Shown: piece after piece, positions 1-8,293 of the stretch
Layout: every line of letters begins with the position of its first letter
Numbering within the stretch: position 1 is the first letter of the stretch
Assembly (NCBI RefSeq): GCF_037152535.1
Contig: NZ_JBBCMA010000002.1
Coordinates: forward strand, 372,001 to 436,000
DNA length: 64,000 nucleotides
Direction: 5' to 3'
From: Leclercia sp. AS011
Lineage (GTDB): Bacteria; Pseudomonadota; Gammaproteobacteria; Enterobacterales; Enterobacteriaceae
Position numbers and translations under genes: made by a program
Notes under the pieces: model-generated
What the model was told of the DNA's origin: nothing
Databases searched by the model: none
What the model saw: the letters and a program-made list of their open reading frames with translations, nothing else

Positions 1-1
1 G

Positions 2-577
2 TTCCGTAAACAGCAGAACGCCGAAGCTGAGAAGCGCAAGCTGGACGTGAAATTCACCCCAGTGGTCTTCATCATGAAAGCCGTTGCCGCTGCCCTTGAG
101 CAGATGCCACGCTTCAACAGCTCCCTGTCCGAAGACGGCCAGAAGCTGACGCTGAAGAAATACATCAACATCGGTGTTGCGGTTGATACGCCAAATGGTC
201 TGGTTGTTCCGGTCTTCAAAGATGTGAACAAGAAGAGCATCACTGAGCTGTCCCGTGAACTGACCACCATCTCCAAGAAAGCGCGTGATGGTAAGCTGAC
301 TGCCGGCGAAATGCAGGGCGGCTGCTTCACTATCTCCAGCATCGGCGGCCTGGGTACCACCCACTTCGCACCGATTGTTAACGCGCCGGAAGTGGCGATC
401 CTCGGTGTCTCCAAGTCTGCGATGGAGCCAGTGTGGAACGGGAAAGAGTTTATGCCGCGTCTGATGATGCCGATTTCTCTCTCCTTCGACCACCGCGTGA
501 TCGACGGTGCTGATGGTGCGCGCTTCATCACCATCATCAATAACACCCTGAGCGACATTCGCCGCCTGGTGATGTAA
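2..577 (+). CDS. aceF: Dihydrolipoyl acetyltransferase (PDH E2), C-terminal part
   Basis: This is the last 191 residues of the E2 core of the pyruvate dehydrogenase complex; the start lies before the window. The enzyme moves the acetyl group from lipoyl-lysine to coenzyme A. The segment is the catalytic acetyltransferase domain. It carries the family motif HRVIDG near the end, within [12 protein letters not shown], where the histidine and aspartate are catalytic. The preceding lipoyl and subunit-binding domains are off the window. The gene ends in TAA, is followed at once by a strong terminator, and lies 175 bases upstream of lpd, the E3 gene of the same complex. Identity is essentially certain from near-identity to E. 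coli AceF. Confidence 0.98.
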   Translation, partial: FRKQQNAEAEKRKLDVKFTPVVFIMKAVAAALEQMPRFNSSLSEDGQKLTLKKYINIGVAVDTPNGLVVPVFKDVNKKSITELSRELTTISKKARDGKLTAGEMQGGCFTISSIGGLGTTHFAPIVNAPEVAILGVSKSAMEPVWNGKEFMPRLMMPISLSFDHRVIDGADGARFITIINNTLSDIRRLVM

Positions 578-583
578 TCGAAG

Positions 584-608
584 AGCCGGCCAATCGGCCG
601 GCTTTTTT
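584..608 (+). terminator. Rho-independent terminator after aceF
   Basis: A perfect 8-bp stem, AGCCGGCC (584-591) with GGCCGGCT (596-603), has a 4-base loop and runs into six T residues. It starts seven bases after the aceF stop. It separates the pdhR-aceEF transcript from lpd, which therefore needs its own promoter for independent expression with the 2-oxoglutarate dehydrogenase complex. Confidence 0.9.
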
Positions 609-674
609 CTGGTAATCTCCTGATGGTTGTGAGGTTATCGGCGAAAGCGACAATTCGTGAGCCGTTTGTTGTTT

Positions 675-700
675 CAAAATTGTTAACAATTTTGTAAAAT
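675..700 (+). promoter_or_regulatory. lpd promoter region with 20-bp palindrome
   Basis: CAAAATTGTTAACAATTTTG (675-694) is a perfect 20-base palindrome, directly followed by the -10-like hexamer TAAAAT (695-700). In E. coli the lpd promoter has a very similar AT-rich palindrome and is repressed by ArcA; the TGTTAA halves resemble ArcA recognition units. The palindrome is seen; assignment to ArcA is inference. Confidence 0.55.
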
Positions 701-752
701 GCGAGCGGATAGAACGACCCGGTGGACGACGGGTATAAATTAAGAGGTCATG

Positions 753-2177
753 ATGAGCACAGAAATCAAAACTCAGGTCGTAGTACTTGGGGCAGGCCCG
801 GCAGGTTATTCCGCAGCATTCCGCGCCGCGGATTTAGGTCTGGAAACCGTCATCGTAGAACGTTACAACACCCTCGGCGGTGTTTGTCTGAACGTCGGCT
901 GTATCCCTTCTAAAGCGCTGCTGCACGTAGCGAAAGTTATCGAAGAAGCCAAAGCGCTGGCTGAACACGGTATCGTCTTCGGCGAGCCGAAAACCGATAT
1001 CGACAAGATTCGTACCTGGAAAGAGAAAGTTATCACTCAGCTGACCGGTGGTCTGGCCGGTATGGCCAAAGGCCGTAAAGTGAAAGTGGTAAACGGTCTG
1101 GGTAAATTTACCGGGGCAAACACCCTGGAAGTGGAAGGTGAAAACGGCAAAACCGTGATCAACTTCGACAACGCGATCATCGCGGCGGGCTCCCGTCCGA
1201 TCGAACTGCCGTTCATTCCACATGAAGATCCACGCGTGTGGGACTCCACCGACGCGCTGGAGCTGAAAACCGTTCCGGAACGCCTGCTGGTTATGGGTGG
1301 CGGTATCATCGGTCTGGAAATGGGTACCGTGTACCATGCGCTGGGTTCACAGATTGACGTGGTTGAAATGTTCGACCAGGTTATCCCGGCTGCTGACAAA
1401 GACATCGTTAAAGTCTTCACCAAACGCATCAGCAAGAAGTTCAACCTGATGCTGGAAACCAAAGTGACTGCCGTTGAAGCGAAAGAAGACGGTATTTACG
1501 TTTCCATGGAAGGCAAAAAAGCCCCTGCAGAACCACAGCGTTACGACGCCGTGCTGGTAGCCATCGGCCGTGTGCCGAACGGTAAAAACCTCAATGCAGG
1601 CGCAGCGGGCGTGGAAGTTGACGACCGTGGCTTCATCCGCGTTGACAAGCAGCTGCGCACTAACGTGCCGCACATCTTTGCTATCGGCGATATCGTCGGT
1701 CAGCCAATGCTGGCGCACAAAGGTGTTCACGAAGGCCACGTTGCCGCTGAAGTTATCGCCGGCATGAAGCACTACTTCGATCCGAAAGTGATCCCATCTA
1801 TCGCCTACACCGAGCCAGAAGTTGCCTGGGTGGGTCTGACCGAGAAAGAAGCGAAAGAGAAAGGCATCAGCTACGAAACCGCCACCTTCCCGTGGGCTGC
1901 TTCTGGCCGTGCTATCGCTTCCGACTGCGCAGACGGTATGACCAAACTGATCTTCGACAAAGAGACTCACCGCGTGATCGGTGGTGCGATTGTCGGCACC
2001 AACGGCGGCGAGCTGCTGGGTGAGATCGGCCTGGCGATCGAAATGGGCTGTGACGCTGAAGACATCGCGCTGACCATCCACGCTCACCCGACTCTGCACG
2101 AGTCTGTTGGCCTGGCGGCAGAAGTGTTTGAAGGCAGCATCACCGACCTGCCAAACGCGAAAGCGAAGAAGAAGTAA
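753..2177 (+). CDS. lpd: Dihydrolipoamide dehydrogenase (E3)
   Basis: The product is a flavoprotein of 474 residues, the E. coli length, that reoxidises dihydrolipoyl groups with NAD+ in the pyruvate and 2-oxoglutarate dehydrogenase complexes and the glycine cleavage system. The FAD-binding GAGPAG motif is at residues 13-18, the redox disulfide is C45/C50 in VCLNVGC, a second Rossmann motif (GGGIIG) binds NAD, and the HPTLHE motif near the C-terminus carries the catalytic His-Glu pair. Two ATG codons lie in tandem at 750 and 753. The second is chosen because AGAGG at 743-747 is then five bases away and the protein starts MSTEIK as in E. coli. Confidence 0.98.
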   Translation: MSTEIKTQVVVLGAGPAGYSAAFRAADLGLETVIVERYNTLGGVCLNVGCIPSKALLHVAKVIEEAKALAEHGIVFGEPKTDIDKIRTWKEKVITQLTGGLAGMAKGRKVKVVNGLGKFTGANTLEVEGENGKTVINFDNAIIAAGSRPIELPFIPHEDPRVWDSTDALELKTVPERLLVMGGGIIGLEMGTVYHALGSQIDVVEMFDQVIPAADKDIVKVFTKRISKKFNLMLETKVTAVEAKEDGIYVSMEGKKAPAEPQRYDAVLVAIGRVPNGKNLNAGAAGVEVDDRGFIRVDKQLRTNVPHIFAIGDIVGQPMLAHKGVHEGHVAAEVIAGMKHYFDPKVIPSIAYTEPEVAWVGLTEKEAKEKGISYETATFPWAASGRAIASDCADGMTKLIFDKETHRVIGGAIVGTNGGELLGEIGLAIEMGCDAEDIALTIHAHPTLHESVGLAAEVFEGSITDLPNAKAKKK

Positions 2178-2192
2178 TTTTCTTCCGGCATG

Positions 2193-2222
2193 AAAAAAGC
2201 GGCTCCTGAGCCGCTTTTTTTT
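2193..2222. terminator. Bidirectional terminator between lpd and the DUF2950 gene
   Basis: The stem GCGGCTC (2199-2205) / GAGCCGC (2208-2214) is flanked by six A on one side and eight T on the other. It can stop transcription from lpd on the plus strand and from the converging DUF2950 gene on the minus strand, whose stop codon is 13 bases further on. Confidence 0.9.
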
Positions 2223-2234
2223 ATTCTGCAAAAC

Positions 2235-3029
2235 CTACTGCGCCACCAGCTGCCAGCGATCGGCCGGGTTAAAGATCGGCATCGCTTTCGCTTCCTCCGC
2301 TGACTTGTCACCCAGGTTGGCCTGCCAGACCCGATCGTCGCCGTTAATCATAAAGCTCATCACCCCGGTCTCGCCGTAGCTCACCGGCCAGGCAATCATC
2401 GCGAAGCCTGATTTGCTGTCCGGCAGGATGCGGAAGTGGTAGCCATGATACCCCTGACCGGGCTCTTTCGGGCTGAAGGCCGGGCCGAGCGGGCTGGGGG
2501 CTTCACCGGGTTTCACCGGCCAGTAGAGTCCATCTTTTTTACCCTCGCTGCTGACAATTTTCTGTGCATACCGGCTGGTGAGGGCGTGATAGCTCTCCTG
2601 GGCATCCACATAGGCGTGCAGCGCCTCGATAGCGGCCAGCTCGTTGCGGCCCACTTCGCGGTTGAGGATCTCCTCTTTGGCTTCCTGCATGTCGAACTGC
2701 CAGCCCTCTGCGCGTTTCACCACCGGGATCGGCAGCTGCCAGTGGTATTCGCCTACCGTCAGCCAGGCCATATCGCCGTCGATCACCGTGTTATGGTTCA
2801 CCTGCCAGTCGCGTTTAAAGCGATCTACCGCCTCCGGATCGACGCCATCGGAGGGTAAAAAGGTGCGCCAGTCCTCGCCGAGCAGGTTGCCAAGTTCCTT
2901 GTCGTTCTGCTCGCTGATGGCCTTCGCCAGCGCATCGGTTGCCTGTTCGGGCGTGCTGAAATGTTGTTGGGCAAAGACGCCAGTCGATACCATGAACAAC
3001 ATCATTCCGCTGAGTAATTTACTTTTCAT
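2235..3029 (-). CDS. Secreted DUF2950-family protein
   Basis: The protein has 264 residues and a clear Sec signal peptide (MKSKLLSGMMLFMVSTGVFA, cleavage expected after residue 20). The mature part has the DUF2950 pattern: an N-terminal segment on splitting and failing work (AISEQNDKELGNLLGEDW), a central PLGPAFSPKEPGQGYHGYHFRIL segment, and MSFMINGDDRVWQANLG near the end. No catalytic function is known for this family. It starts 11 bases after the stop of the upstream DUF3300 gene, so the two form an operon reading away from acnB. E. coli K-12, as I recall, has only the DUF3300 gene (yacH) here. A periplasmic or outer-membrane location is inferred from the signal peptide. Confidence 0.85.
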   Translation of the reverse strand: MKSKLLSGMMLFMVSTGVFAQQHFSTPEQATDALAKAISEQNDKELGNLLGEDWRTFLPSDGVDPEAVDRFKRDWQVNHNTVIDGDMAWLTVGEYHWQLPIPVVKRAEGWQFDMQEAKEEILNREVGRNELAAIEALHAYVDAQESYHALTSRYAQKIVSSEGKKDGLYWPVKPGEAPSPLGPAFSPKEPGQGYHGYHFRILPDSKSGFAMIAWPVSYGETGVMSFMINGDDRVWQANLGDKSAEEAKAMPIFNPADRWQLVAQ

Positions 3030-3040
3030 TGTCGCCTCCC

Positions 3041-4624
3041 TTAACGATGACGGAATTCACGGTGTTCACCGCCGGCCCGGCGTTCAGACATCTGGGCTCT
3101 GCCGCCGCTGCGCTGTTCCAGATTGCGGGCCGACTGCTGACGGCTCTGCATTCCACGCTGCTGCTGCGCCTGCCAGTTGGCCGAGCGGCTGTCGTTGCCG
3201 CTGAGAGCATTGGCCCGCTGATGCGTCTGCGTGGTCCGCTGCTGGGGTTGTGCCTTGCGGGTAGTCTCCTGACGTGACGCCGCACGCGGGGTTTCGCGCG
3301 GGGTGCTACTGGCCCGTTTTGCCGTTTGTGGTCGATCGTTGTCATACCCCCGATAGTTATTGCGCTGGGAGATCTGATTCAACTGCTGGCTTGCCGCCTG
3401 ACGCTGCCCGTCACGGGTGGCCGGACGTGCCGTCTGGGAGAGGTTTTTACCCGTCGAGCGCTCCATCTGGCTCATTGCCGCCTGGCGCTGGGCGTCGCGA
3501 TTGACGGCCCCTTGCGGTGCCGGAAGACTGCCGTTAGCGGTCCGGCGCACCGCGGTGCTGTTCTGCGGATAACGGTTATTCAGCTGGCTGGTAGCGTAGG
3601 GTACGCCGCCGCGATAGGCCGGGTTATGCTGCCAGCCGCGGCTGGCATCGGTCAGGCGCTGCCCGCTGATTTTATTGAAGTTGTCCACGTTGATATTGAT
3701 GTTGTTATCGCCGTTACGCGAATATCCGCCGTGGTGATCGTCGTCATGATGGTGATGATCCCAGTCGTCATCGTTATCCCAGTCGATATTGCTGAAGATG
3801 GCGTAGGTTGTCGCTACCCCGAGGCTGAAGCCCAGCCCTTTGACCAGGCTGTCGGTGAACTGCTCCCCCGGAGGCGGCGGCAGATAGACCGGTGGATAGC
3901 TGGTGTTTGGCCAGGTGCCGTAAACCGTGCTGGGGTTGTAGGTCGGGACATACACCACCTGGGGATCGGCGGATTCAATCTTGATCACCGTCGGGGCAGG
4001 GGTTGATGTCGACGTAGAGGTTGAGGTCGATGAAGCGGCTTTTACCGGTGCGGTTTTCGCCACCGTGGTCACCGTCTGCTGCGGCGTCGACTGCAGCGCG
4101 CCGGTCTGCTGCGCCAGCAGGCGTAGGCGCTGAACGGAGTCCATCACATCCTTCGGCTGGGCGAGAAACGCGTCTCCGAGATTCTGCACCCAGGGCGGAT
4201 TCTCCCCCATCATCGACATCAGCTGCGGGAAGGCGACCAGCGATTTAACGCTCGGGTCCCAGGGCTGCCCCGCCACGGCCTGAACCGCCGCATCCCCTTG
4301 CATGCGAGGGTTGTCCCGCGACCACTGGGCCGCCTGGATCACGTTCGCCGGATAGGTTGCGGCCATCAATACCTGCGACAGCAGGGCGTCCGGGTAGAGG
4401 GCAACCGGAGCAACCCACTGATCGATTTGCGCTGCAGTGTAGGCCACCGGCACCTCAGGCTCAGCCACCGGGGCGGCTTGCGCTGTCGGGGCGGGCTGTA
4501 CGGACGGCGATGGCTGAGTGAGGGTATCCGTTGCGCGGCCATTAACGTACACAACGCCAGAGGCGGCTAACAGCCCGGCGCTACATATGAGAGCAAGCAG
4601 ATGAGGCTTAAGGGGCAACTTCAT
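3041..4624 (-). CDS. DUF3300 protein, YacH-like, with His/Asp-rich and Gln/Arg-rich tail
   Basis: The product has 527 residues, starting with an N-terminal hydrophobic segment (about residues 8-27) that is a signal peptide or anchor. A Pro/Ala-rich spacer leads to the DUF3300 domain at about residues 62-245 (QIDQWVAPVALYPDALLSQV at its start, then PVYLPPPPGE). A run very rich in aspartate and histidine follows at about 280-298 (DDDWDHHHHDDDHHGG). The last 200 residues are low-complexity Gln/Arg/Ser/Ala. The acidic-histidine cluster could bind divalent metal; that is inference. It lies at the yacH position between lpd and acnB, is shorter than E. coli YacH (about 620 residues from memory), and is followed by the co-transcribed DUF2950 gene. 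Function unknown. Confidence 0.85.
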   Translation of the reverse strand: MKLPLKPHLLALICSAGLLAASGVVYVNGRATDTLTQPSPSVQPAPTAQAAPVAEPEVPVAYTAAQIDQWVAPVALYPDALLSQVLMAATYPANVIQAAQWSRDNPRMQGDAAVQAVAGQPWDPSVKSLVAFPQLMSMMGENPPWVQNLGDAFLAQPKDVMDSVQRLRLLAQQTGALQSTPQQTVTTVAKTAPVKAASSTSTSTSTSTPAPTVIKIESADPQVVYVPTYNPSTVYGTWPNTSYPPVYLPPPPGEQFTDSLVKGLGFSLGVATTYAIFSNIDWDNDDDWDHHHHDDDHHGGYSRNGDNNININVDNFNKISGQRLTDASRGWQHNPAYRGGVPYATSQLNNRYPQNSTAVRRTANGSLPAPQGAVNRDAQRQAAMSQMERSTGKNLSQTARPATRDGQRQAASQQLNQISQRNNYRGYDNDRPQTAKRASSTPRETPRAASRQETTRKAQPQQRTTQTHQRANALSGNDSRSANWQAQQQRGMQSRQQSARNLEQRSGGRAQMSERRAGGEHREFRHR

Positions 4625-4800
4625 AATAAGACTCCGACGAGAGCGAGGCCGTAAGGCGTTTACGTTGCCGCGAGTATATGCACCCGGGTATTACTTTTTT
4701 GACTTAAACTGGGAACCGTTCCGAATGGCCGGAGAAAGAGTGTGAGCATTTATTACACAGATTATATCTGATTGTGCAAAAGCCGTTGGGGTATTCAAAT

Positions 4801-4820
4801 GGCCGCTCTTGCGAGCGGCC
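4801..4820 (-). terminator. Hairpin after the small hydrophobic peptide gene
   Basis: A perfect 8-bp stem, GGCCGCTC (4801-4808) with GAGCGGCC (4813-4820), loop TTGC. On the minus strand it starts five bases after the stop of the 38-codon gene and is followed only by ATTTG, so the U-tract is weak. It is probably the 3' end of that transcript. Confidence 0.6.
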
Positions 4821-4825
4821 AGCAG

Positions 4826-4942
4826 CTAGTTGCCGAGGTTAATGACAAACAGCACTGTGATGTCGGATATGCTCCAGCCACCGTGCAGTGCCGTTAGCAG
4901 TAAACCGATCACAACGATCAGCGTATAGAATCGCATCTCCAT
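4826..4942 (-). CDS. Small hydrophobic peptide, candidate type I toxin (TimP-like)
   Basis: An open frame of 38 codons starts with ATG at 4942-4940, preceded at good spacing by AAGGAA. The peptide has a short charged start (MEMRFYT), a hydrophobic core (LIVVIGLLLTALHGG), and a second apolar half (ISDITVLFVINLGN) ending in TAG. It looks like one membrane segment or an uncleaved or cleaved signal peptide. A second in-frame ATG at 4936 would give 36 residues. The leader is strongly foldable: CTACGCGG pairs with CCGCGTAG (4963-4970 / 5017-5024), enclosing GGTTCT/AGAACC (4970-4975 / 4994-4999). Length, apolar nature and structured leader are those of type I toxins; from memory the Salmonella toxin TimP (RyfA) is also 38 residues. 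No match was searched, so the role is inference. Confidence 0.6.
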   Translation of the reverse strand: MEMRFYTLIVVIGLLLTALHGGWSISDITVLFVINLGN

Positions 4943-5124
4943 TGCGAGCGTTCCTTTGCAGGCTACGCGGGTTCTTTCTTCACCGGGAAAGGCAGAACCT
5001 GGCAAATTGGGTTTCGCCGCGTAGGTTACGGAACTGCTCCCGGGCCCGGTGACTGGTTGCTACACCAGCGAAGCAGGCCGAAGAAAAGAGTAGGGCAATA
5101 GATATCAACGTAGAAGAGAAATAA

Positions 5125-5301
5125 TGCGTTTACATGCACTTTCATCCGGAACAGGAAAGCGCTACGCAAAACTCAAAAAGCCACTTGCAAGCTGCCTTTT
5201 TGCGGAGCAAAATCTGTCTCGTTGGGTTTTGCCGCAAATCTGCCAACCCGGTGTGCTACCACCGCAAGGCAACAAAATAACCGCTTCAGGGCGGTTTTTT
5301 T
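5125..5301 (+). ncRNA. Candidate small RNA, possible antitoxin to the small peptide gene
   Basis: A plus-strand stretch without a credible gene ends in a good terminator at 5279-5301. It folds a hairpin GTTGG/CCAAC (5221-5225 / 5243-5247) whose loop shows TTGGGTTTTGCCGC (5222-5235). The same bases, with one C/T change, occur at 5007-5020, in the region transcribed on the minus strand as the peptide leader. The RNA could therefore pair with that leader over 15 continuous bases including two G-U pairs. Two further blocks, CCCGGTG and TGCTAC, recur in the same order (5045-5063 and 5247-5259). The layout is that of divergent antitoxin RNAs. The 5' end is a guess, as no clear promoter was found by eye. 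Confidence 0.5.
5279..5301 (+). terminator. Rho-independent terminator of the candidate small RNA
   Basis: AACCGC (5279-5284) pairs with GCGGTT (5291-5296) and is followed by an unbroken T-tract to 5301. There is no upstream protein gene on this strand since lpd, which already has its own terminator. This points to an independent RNA between 5100 and 5301. Confidence 0.8.
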
Positions 5302-5384
5302 GTGCCCGAAATTCTTCCCGTCTCGCCGCTATACCATGCTTAACGATTCAGCAAACAATTTAATGTTGCTTTTTTGTAAACGGA

Positions 5385-5413
5385 TTAACACTGTCTGAAA
5401 ATCCTGCTATGCT
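5385..5413 (+). promoter_or_regulatory. acnB promoter
   Basis: The -35 TTAACA (5385-5390, five of six matches to TTGACA), a 17-base spacer and the -10 TATGCT (5408-5413), with TGC just before it as an extended -10, make a strong sigma-70 promoter. The leader then forms a hairpin, GCCCGA/TCGGGC (5414-5432), before the ribosome site. E. coli acnB is also under ArcA, CRP and RyhB control, which I cannot resolve here. Confidence 0.75.
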
Positions 5414-5513
5414 GCCCGACGCGGTATCGGGCATTTACCCTACAAACTGCTGTCTCACAGGAGCGTGAAGAAAACGCCGGCCGCATATGACAATGAGAGC
5501 GAGGAGAACCGTC

Positions 5514-8111
5514 GTGCTAGAAGAATACCGTAAGCACGTAGCAGAACGTGCCGCCGAGGGGATTGTACCGAAACCCTTAGATGCTACCCAGATGGCTGGG
5601 CTCGTCGAGCTGCTGAAGAATCCGCCTGAAGGCGAAGAAGAATTCCTGTTAGATCTGTTGATCAACCGTGTACCGCCAGGCGTCGATGAAGCCGCCTACG
5701 TCAAAGCCGGTTTCCTTGCTGCGATTGCCAAAGGCGAAGCAACCTCCCCACTGGTTACCCCTGAAAAAGCGATTGAACTGCTCGGCACCATGCAGGGTGG
5801 TTATAACATTCATCCGCTGATTGATGCGCTGGACAGCAACACGCTGGCACCGATTGCTGCCAAAGCCCTGTCCCACACGCTGCTGATGTTCGACAACTTC
5901 TACGACGTAGAAGAGAAAGCGAAAGCGGGCAACAGCTACGCGAAGCAGGTCATGCAGTCCTGGGCTGATGCCGAATGGTTCCTGAGCCGCCCGGCGCTGG
6001 CGGAAAAAATGACCGTCACCGTCTTCAAGGTGACCGGCGAAACCAACACCGATGACCTCTCTCCGGCGCCGGATGCCTGGTCTCGCCCGGATATCCCACT
6101 GCACGCCCTGGCGATGCTGAAAAACGCCCGTGAAGGCATTCAGCCGGATCAGCCGGGTGCCGTTGGCCCGATCAAACAGATCGAAGCGCTGCAGCAGAAA
6201 GGTTTCCCTCTCGCCTACGTCGGCGACGTTGTGGGTACCGGCTCTTCCCGTAAATCTGCCACCAACTCCGTGCTGTGGTTTATGGGCGATGACATCCCTC
6301 ACGTGCCGAACAAGCGCGGCGGTGGTCTGTGCCTCGGCGGCAAAATTGCCCCTATCTTCTTCAACACCATGGAAGATGCTGGCGCCCTGCCGATTGAAGT
6401 GGATGTGTCCAACCTGAACATGGGCGACGTTATTGACGTTTACCCGTTCAAAGGCGAAGTGCGTAACCACGAAACCAACGAACTGCTGGCCAGCTTCGAG
6501 CTGAAAACCGACGTGCTGATCGACGAAGTGCGTGCCGGTGGCCGTATCCCGCTGATCATCGGCCGTGGCCTGACCACCAAAGCGCGTGAAGCGCTGGGTC
6601 TGCCGCACAGCGACGTATTCCGTCAGGCGAAAGACGTGGCAGAGAGCAACCGCGGTTACTCTCTGGCGCAGAAAATGGTGGGCCGCGCGTGCGGCGTAGC
6701 GGGTGTTCGTCCGGGCGCGTACTGCGAGCCGAAGATGACCTCCGTGGGCTCTCAGGACACCACCGGTCCAATGACCCGTGACGAACTGAAAGACCTGGCG
6801 TGCCTGGGCTTCTCGTCTGACCTGGTGATGCAGTCCTTCTGCCACACCGCGGCCTATCCGAAGCCGGTTGACGTCACCACCCACCACACCCTGCCAGACT
6901 TCATCATGAACCGTGGCGGTGTCTCGCTGCGTCCGGGTGACGGCGTGATCCACTCCTGGCTGAACCGCATGCTGCTGCCGGATACCGTGGGTACCGGCGG
7001 TGACTCCCACACCCGTTTCCCAATCGGTATCTCTTTCCCGGCGGGCTCTGGTCTGGTGGCCTTTGCCGCTGCAACGGGCGTGATGCCGCTGGACATGCCG
7101 GAATCCGTTCTGGTGCGTTTCAAAGGCAAAATGCAGCCGGGCATCACCCTGCGTGACCTGGTGCATGCTATCCCGCTGTACGCCATCAAACAGGGCCTGC
7201 TGACCGTTGAGAAGAAAGGTAAGAAGAACATCTTCTCTGGCCGTATCCTGGAAATTGAAGGTCTGCCGGATCTGAAAGTGGAGCAGGCGTTCGAACTGAC
7301 CGATGCCTCCGCCGAGCGTTCCGCTGCGGGCTGTACCATCAAGCTGAACCAGGCGCCGATTGAAGAGTACCTGACTTCCAACATCGTGCTGCTGAAGTGG
7401 ATGATTGCCGAAGGCTACGGCGACCGTCGTACCCTGGAGCGTCGTATCCAGGGCATGGAGAAATGGCTGGCGGATCCACAGCTGCTGGAAGCCGATGCTG
7501 ACGCAGAATACGCGGCAGTGATCGACATCGATCTGGCGGATATCAAAGAGCCAATCCTGTGTGCGCCGAACGATCCGGACGACGCGCGTCTGCTCTCTGA
7601 CGTCCAGGGCGACAAGATTGACGAAGTGTTCATCGGCTCCTGCATGACCAACATCGGTCACTTCCGCGCTGCCGGTAAACTGCTGGATACCCACAAAGGC
7701 CAGCTGCCGACCCGTCTGTGGGTGGCACCGCCAACCCGTATGGACGCGGCGCAGCTGACCGAAGAGGGTTATTACAGCGTGTTCGGTAAGAGCGGGGCGC
7801 GTATCGAAATTCCTGGCTGTTCCCTGTGTATGGGTAACCAAGCGCGCGTGGCCGACGGTGCGACGGTGGTCTCCACCTCAACCCGTAACTTCCCGAACCG
7901 TTTAGGTACTGGTGCAAACGTCTACCTGGCCTCTGCGGAGCTGGCGGCGGTTGCGGCGCTGATTGGCAAACTGCCAACGCCGGAAGAGTACCAGACCTTC
8001 GTGGCGCAGGTAGATAAGACGGCGGTGGATACCTATCGCTATCTGAACTTCGACCAGCTCTCTCAGTACACCGAGAAGGCTGACGGGGTTATCTTCCAGA
8101 CCGCGGTATAA
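5514..8111 (+). CDS. acnB: Aconitate hydratase B
   Basis: The product has 865 residues, exactly the E. coli AcnB length, and begins with GTG after GAGGAG (5501-5506), giving [16 protein letters not shown]. It interconverts citrate and isocitrate in the TCA cycle and acts as the main aconitase in exponential growth. The AcnB-type order is seen: an N-terminal HEAT-like domain, the swivel domain ([16 protein letters not shown] at about 240), then the aconitase domains 1-3. The 4Fe-4S ligands are Cys in IGSCMTN (about residue 710) and the two in GCSLCMGN (about 769 and 772). Without its cluster AcnB binds mRNA in E. coli. A REP unit and a terminator follow. Confidence 0.98.
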   Translation: MLEEYRKHVAERAAEGIVPKPLDATQMAGLVELLKNPPEGEEEFLLDLLINRVPPGVDEAAYVKAGFLAAIAKGEATSPLVTPEKAIELLGTMQGGYNIHPLIDALDSNTLAPIAAKALSHTLLMFDNFYDVEEKAKAGNSYAKQVMQSWADAEWFLSRPALAEKMTVTVFKVTGETNTDDLSPAPDAWSRPDIPLHALAMLKNAREGIQPDQPGAVGPIKQIEALQQKGFPLAYVGDVVGTGSSRKSATNSVLWFMGDDIPHVPNKRGGGLCLGGKIAPIFFNTMEDAGALPIEVDVSNLNMGDVIDVYPFKGEVRNHETNELLASFELKTDVLIDEVRAGGRIPLIIGRGLTTKAREALGLPHSDVFRQAKDVAESNRGYSLAQKMVGRACGVAGVRPGAYCEPKMTSVGSQDTTGPMTRDELKDLACLGFSSDLVMQSFCHTAAYPKPVDVTTHHTLPDFIMNRGGVSLRPGDGVIHSWLNRMLLPDTVGTGGDSHTRFPIGISFPAGSGLVAFAAATGVMPLDMPESVLVRFKGKMQPGITLRDLVHAIPLYAIKQGLLTVEKKGKKNIFSGRILEIEGLPDLKVEQAFELTDASAERSAAGCTIKLNQAPIEEYLTSNIVLLKWMIAEGYGDRRTLERRIQGMEKWLADPQLLEADADAEYAAVIDIDLADIKEPILCAPNDPDDARLLSDVQGDKIDEVFIGSCMTNIGHFRAAGKLLDTHKGQLPTRLWVAPPTRMDAAQLTEEGYYSVFGKSGARIEIPGCSLCMGNQARVADGATVVSTSTRNFPNRLGTGANVYLASAELAAVAALIGKLPTPEEYQTFVAQVDKTAVDTYRYLNFDQLSQYTEKADGVIFQTAV

Positions 8112-8117
8112 ATGCTA

Positions 8118-8135
8118 CCTCTCCCGTGGGAGAGG
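8118..8135. repeat. Short palindrome CCTCTCCC/GGGAGAGG
   Basis: A perfect 8-bp inverted repeat with a 2-base loop directly after acnB. The same unit recurs after hrpB (29707-29725) and after mrcB (32356-32375). It is an interspersed intergenic element rather than a chance hairpin. Confidence 0.7.
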
Positions 8136-8149
8136 GCACCTGACCCATC

Positions 8150-8180
8150 GCCCGGTGGCGCTACGCTTACCTGGCCTACA
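8150..8180. repeat. REP-type palindromic unit
   Basis: The unit reads GCCCGGTGGCGCTACGCTTA then CCTGGCCTAC, matching the other copies in this window except for one changed base in the right arm. It lies between acnB and its terminator, so it may help stabilise the acnB mRNA 3' end. Confidence 0.8.
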
Positions 8181-8209
8181 AGCCCATCGCAACCGCGGTG
8201 GGCTTTTTT
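8181..8209 (+). terminator. acnB terminator
   Basis: AGCCCATCGC (8181-8190) pairs with GCGGTGGGCT (8195-8204) with one mismatch and is followed by six T. Confidence 0.85.
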
Positions 8210-8293
8210 ATTTTCATTCCTTCCACGCGTTCCGCTTTTTTTCTTCCTCCGGGCTGCGATAATTACTGCAAGGGCTTTGCAGAGGAAAATACT

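Larger units (their letters stand above)
4625..5384. other. Gene-poor region between the yacH-like gene and acnB
   Basis: About 760 bases without a conventional gene. The first 175 bases hold the promoter region of the DUF3300 gene (a minus-strand TATACT at 4678-4673) and otherwise nothing I recognise. From 4801 to 5301 there is a compact set of parts described separately: a terminator-like hairpin, a 38-codon minus-strand peptide gene, a structured leader, and a plus-strand RNA candidate ending in a terminator. Bases 5302-5384 are AT-rich acnB upstream sequence. Confidence 0.7.

Noticed and set aside
3719..3790. Trinucleotide-like GAT/CAT run as a tandem repeat
   Set aside because: It is the coding sequence of the Asp/His-rich segment of the DUF3300 protein, with irregular codons rather than a true tandem array.
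5124..5363. A 79-codon plus-strand open frame upstream of acnB
   Set aside because: It runs through a strong terminator at 5279-5301, has no ribosome site and no recognisable protein pattern. The region is better explained as an RNA gene.
5649..7841. A 730-codon open frame antisense to acnB
   Set aside because: It lies wholly opposite a highly conserved gene; its His/Arg/Gln-rich composition is the usual artefact of codon bias on the complementary strand.
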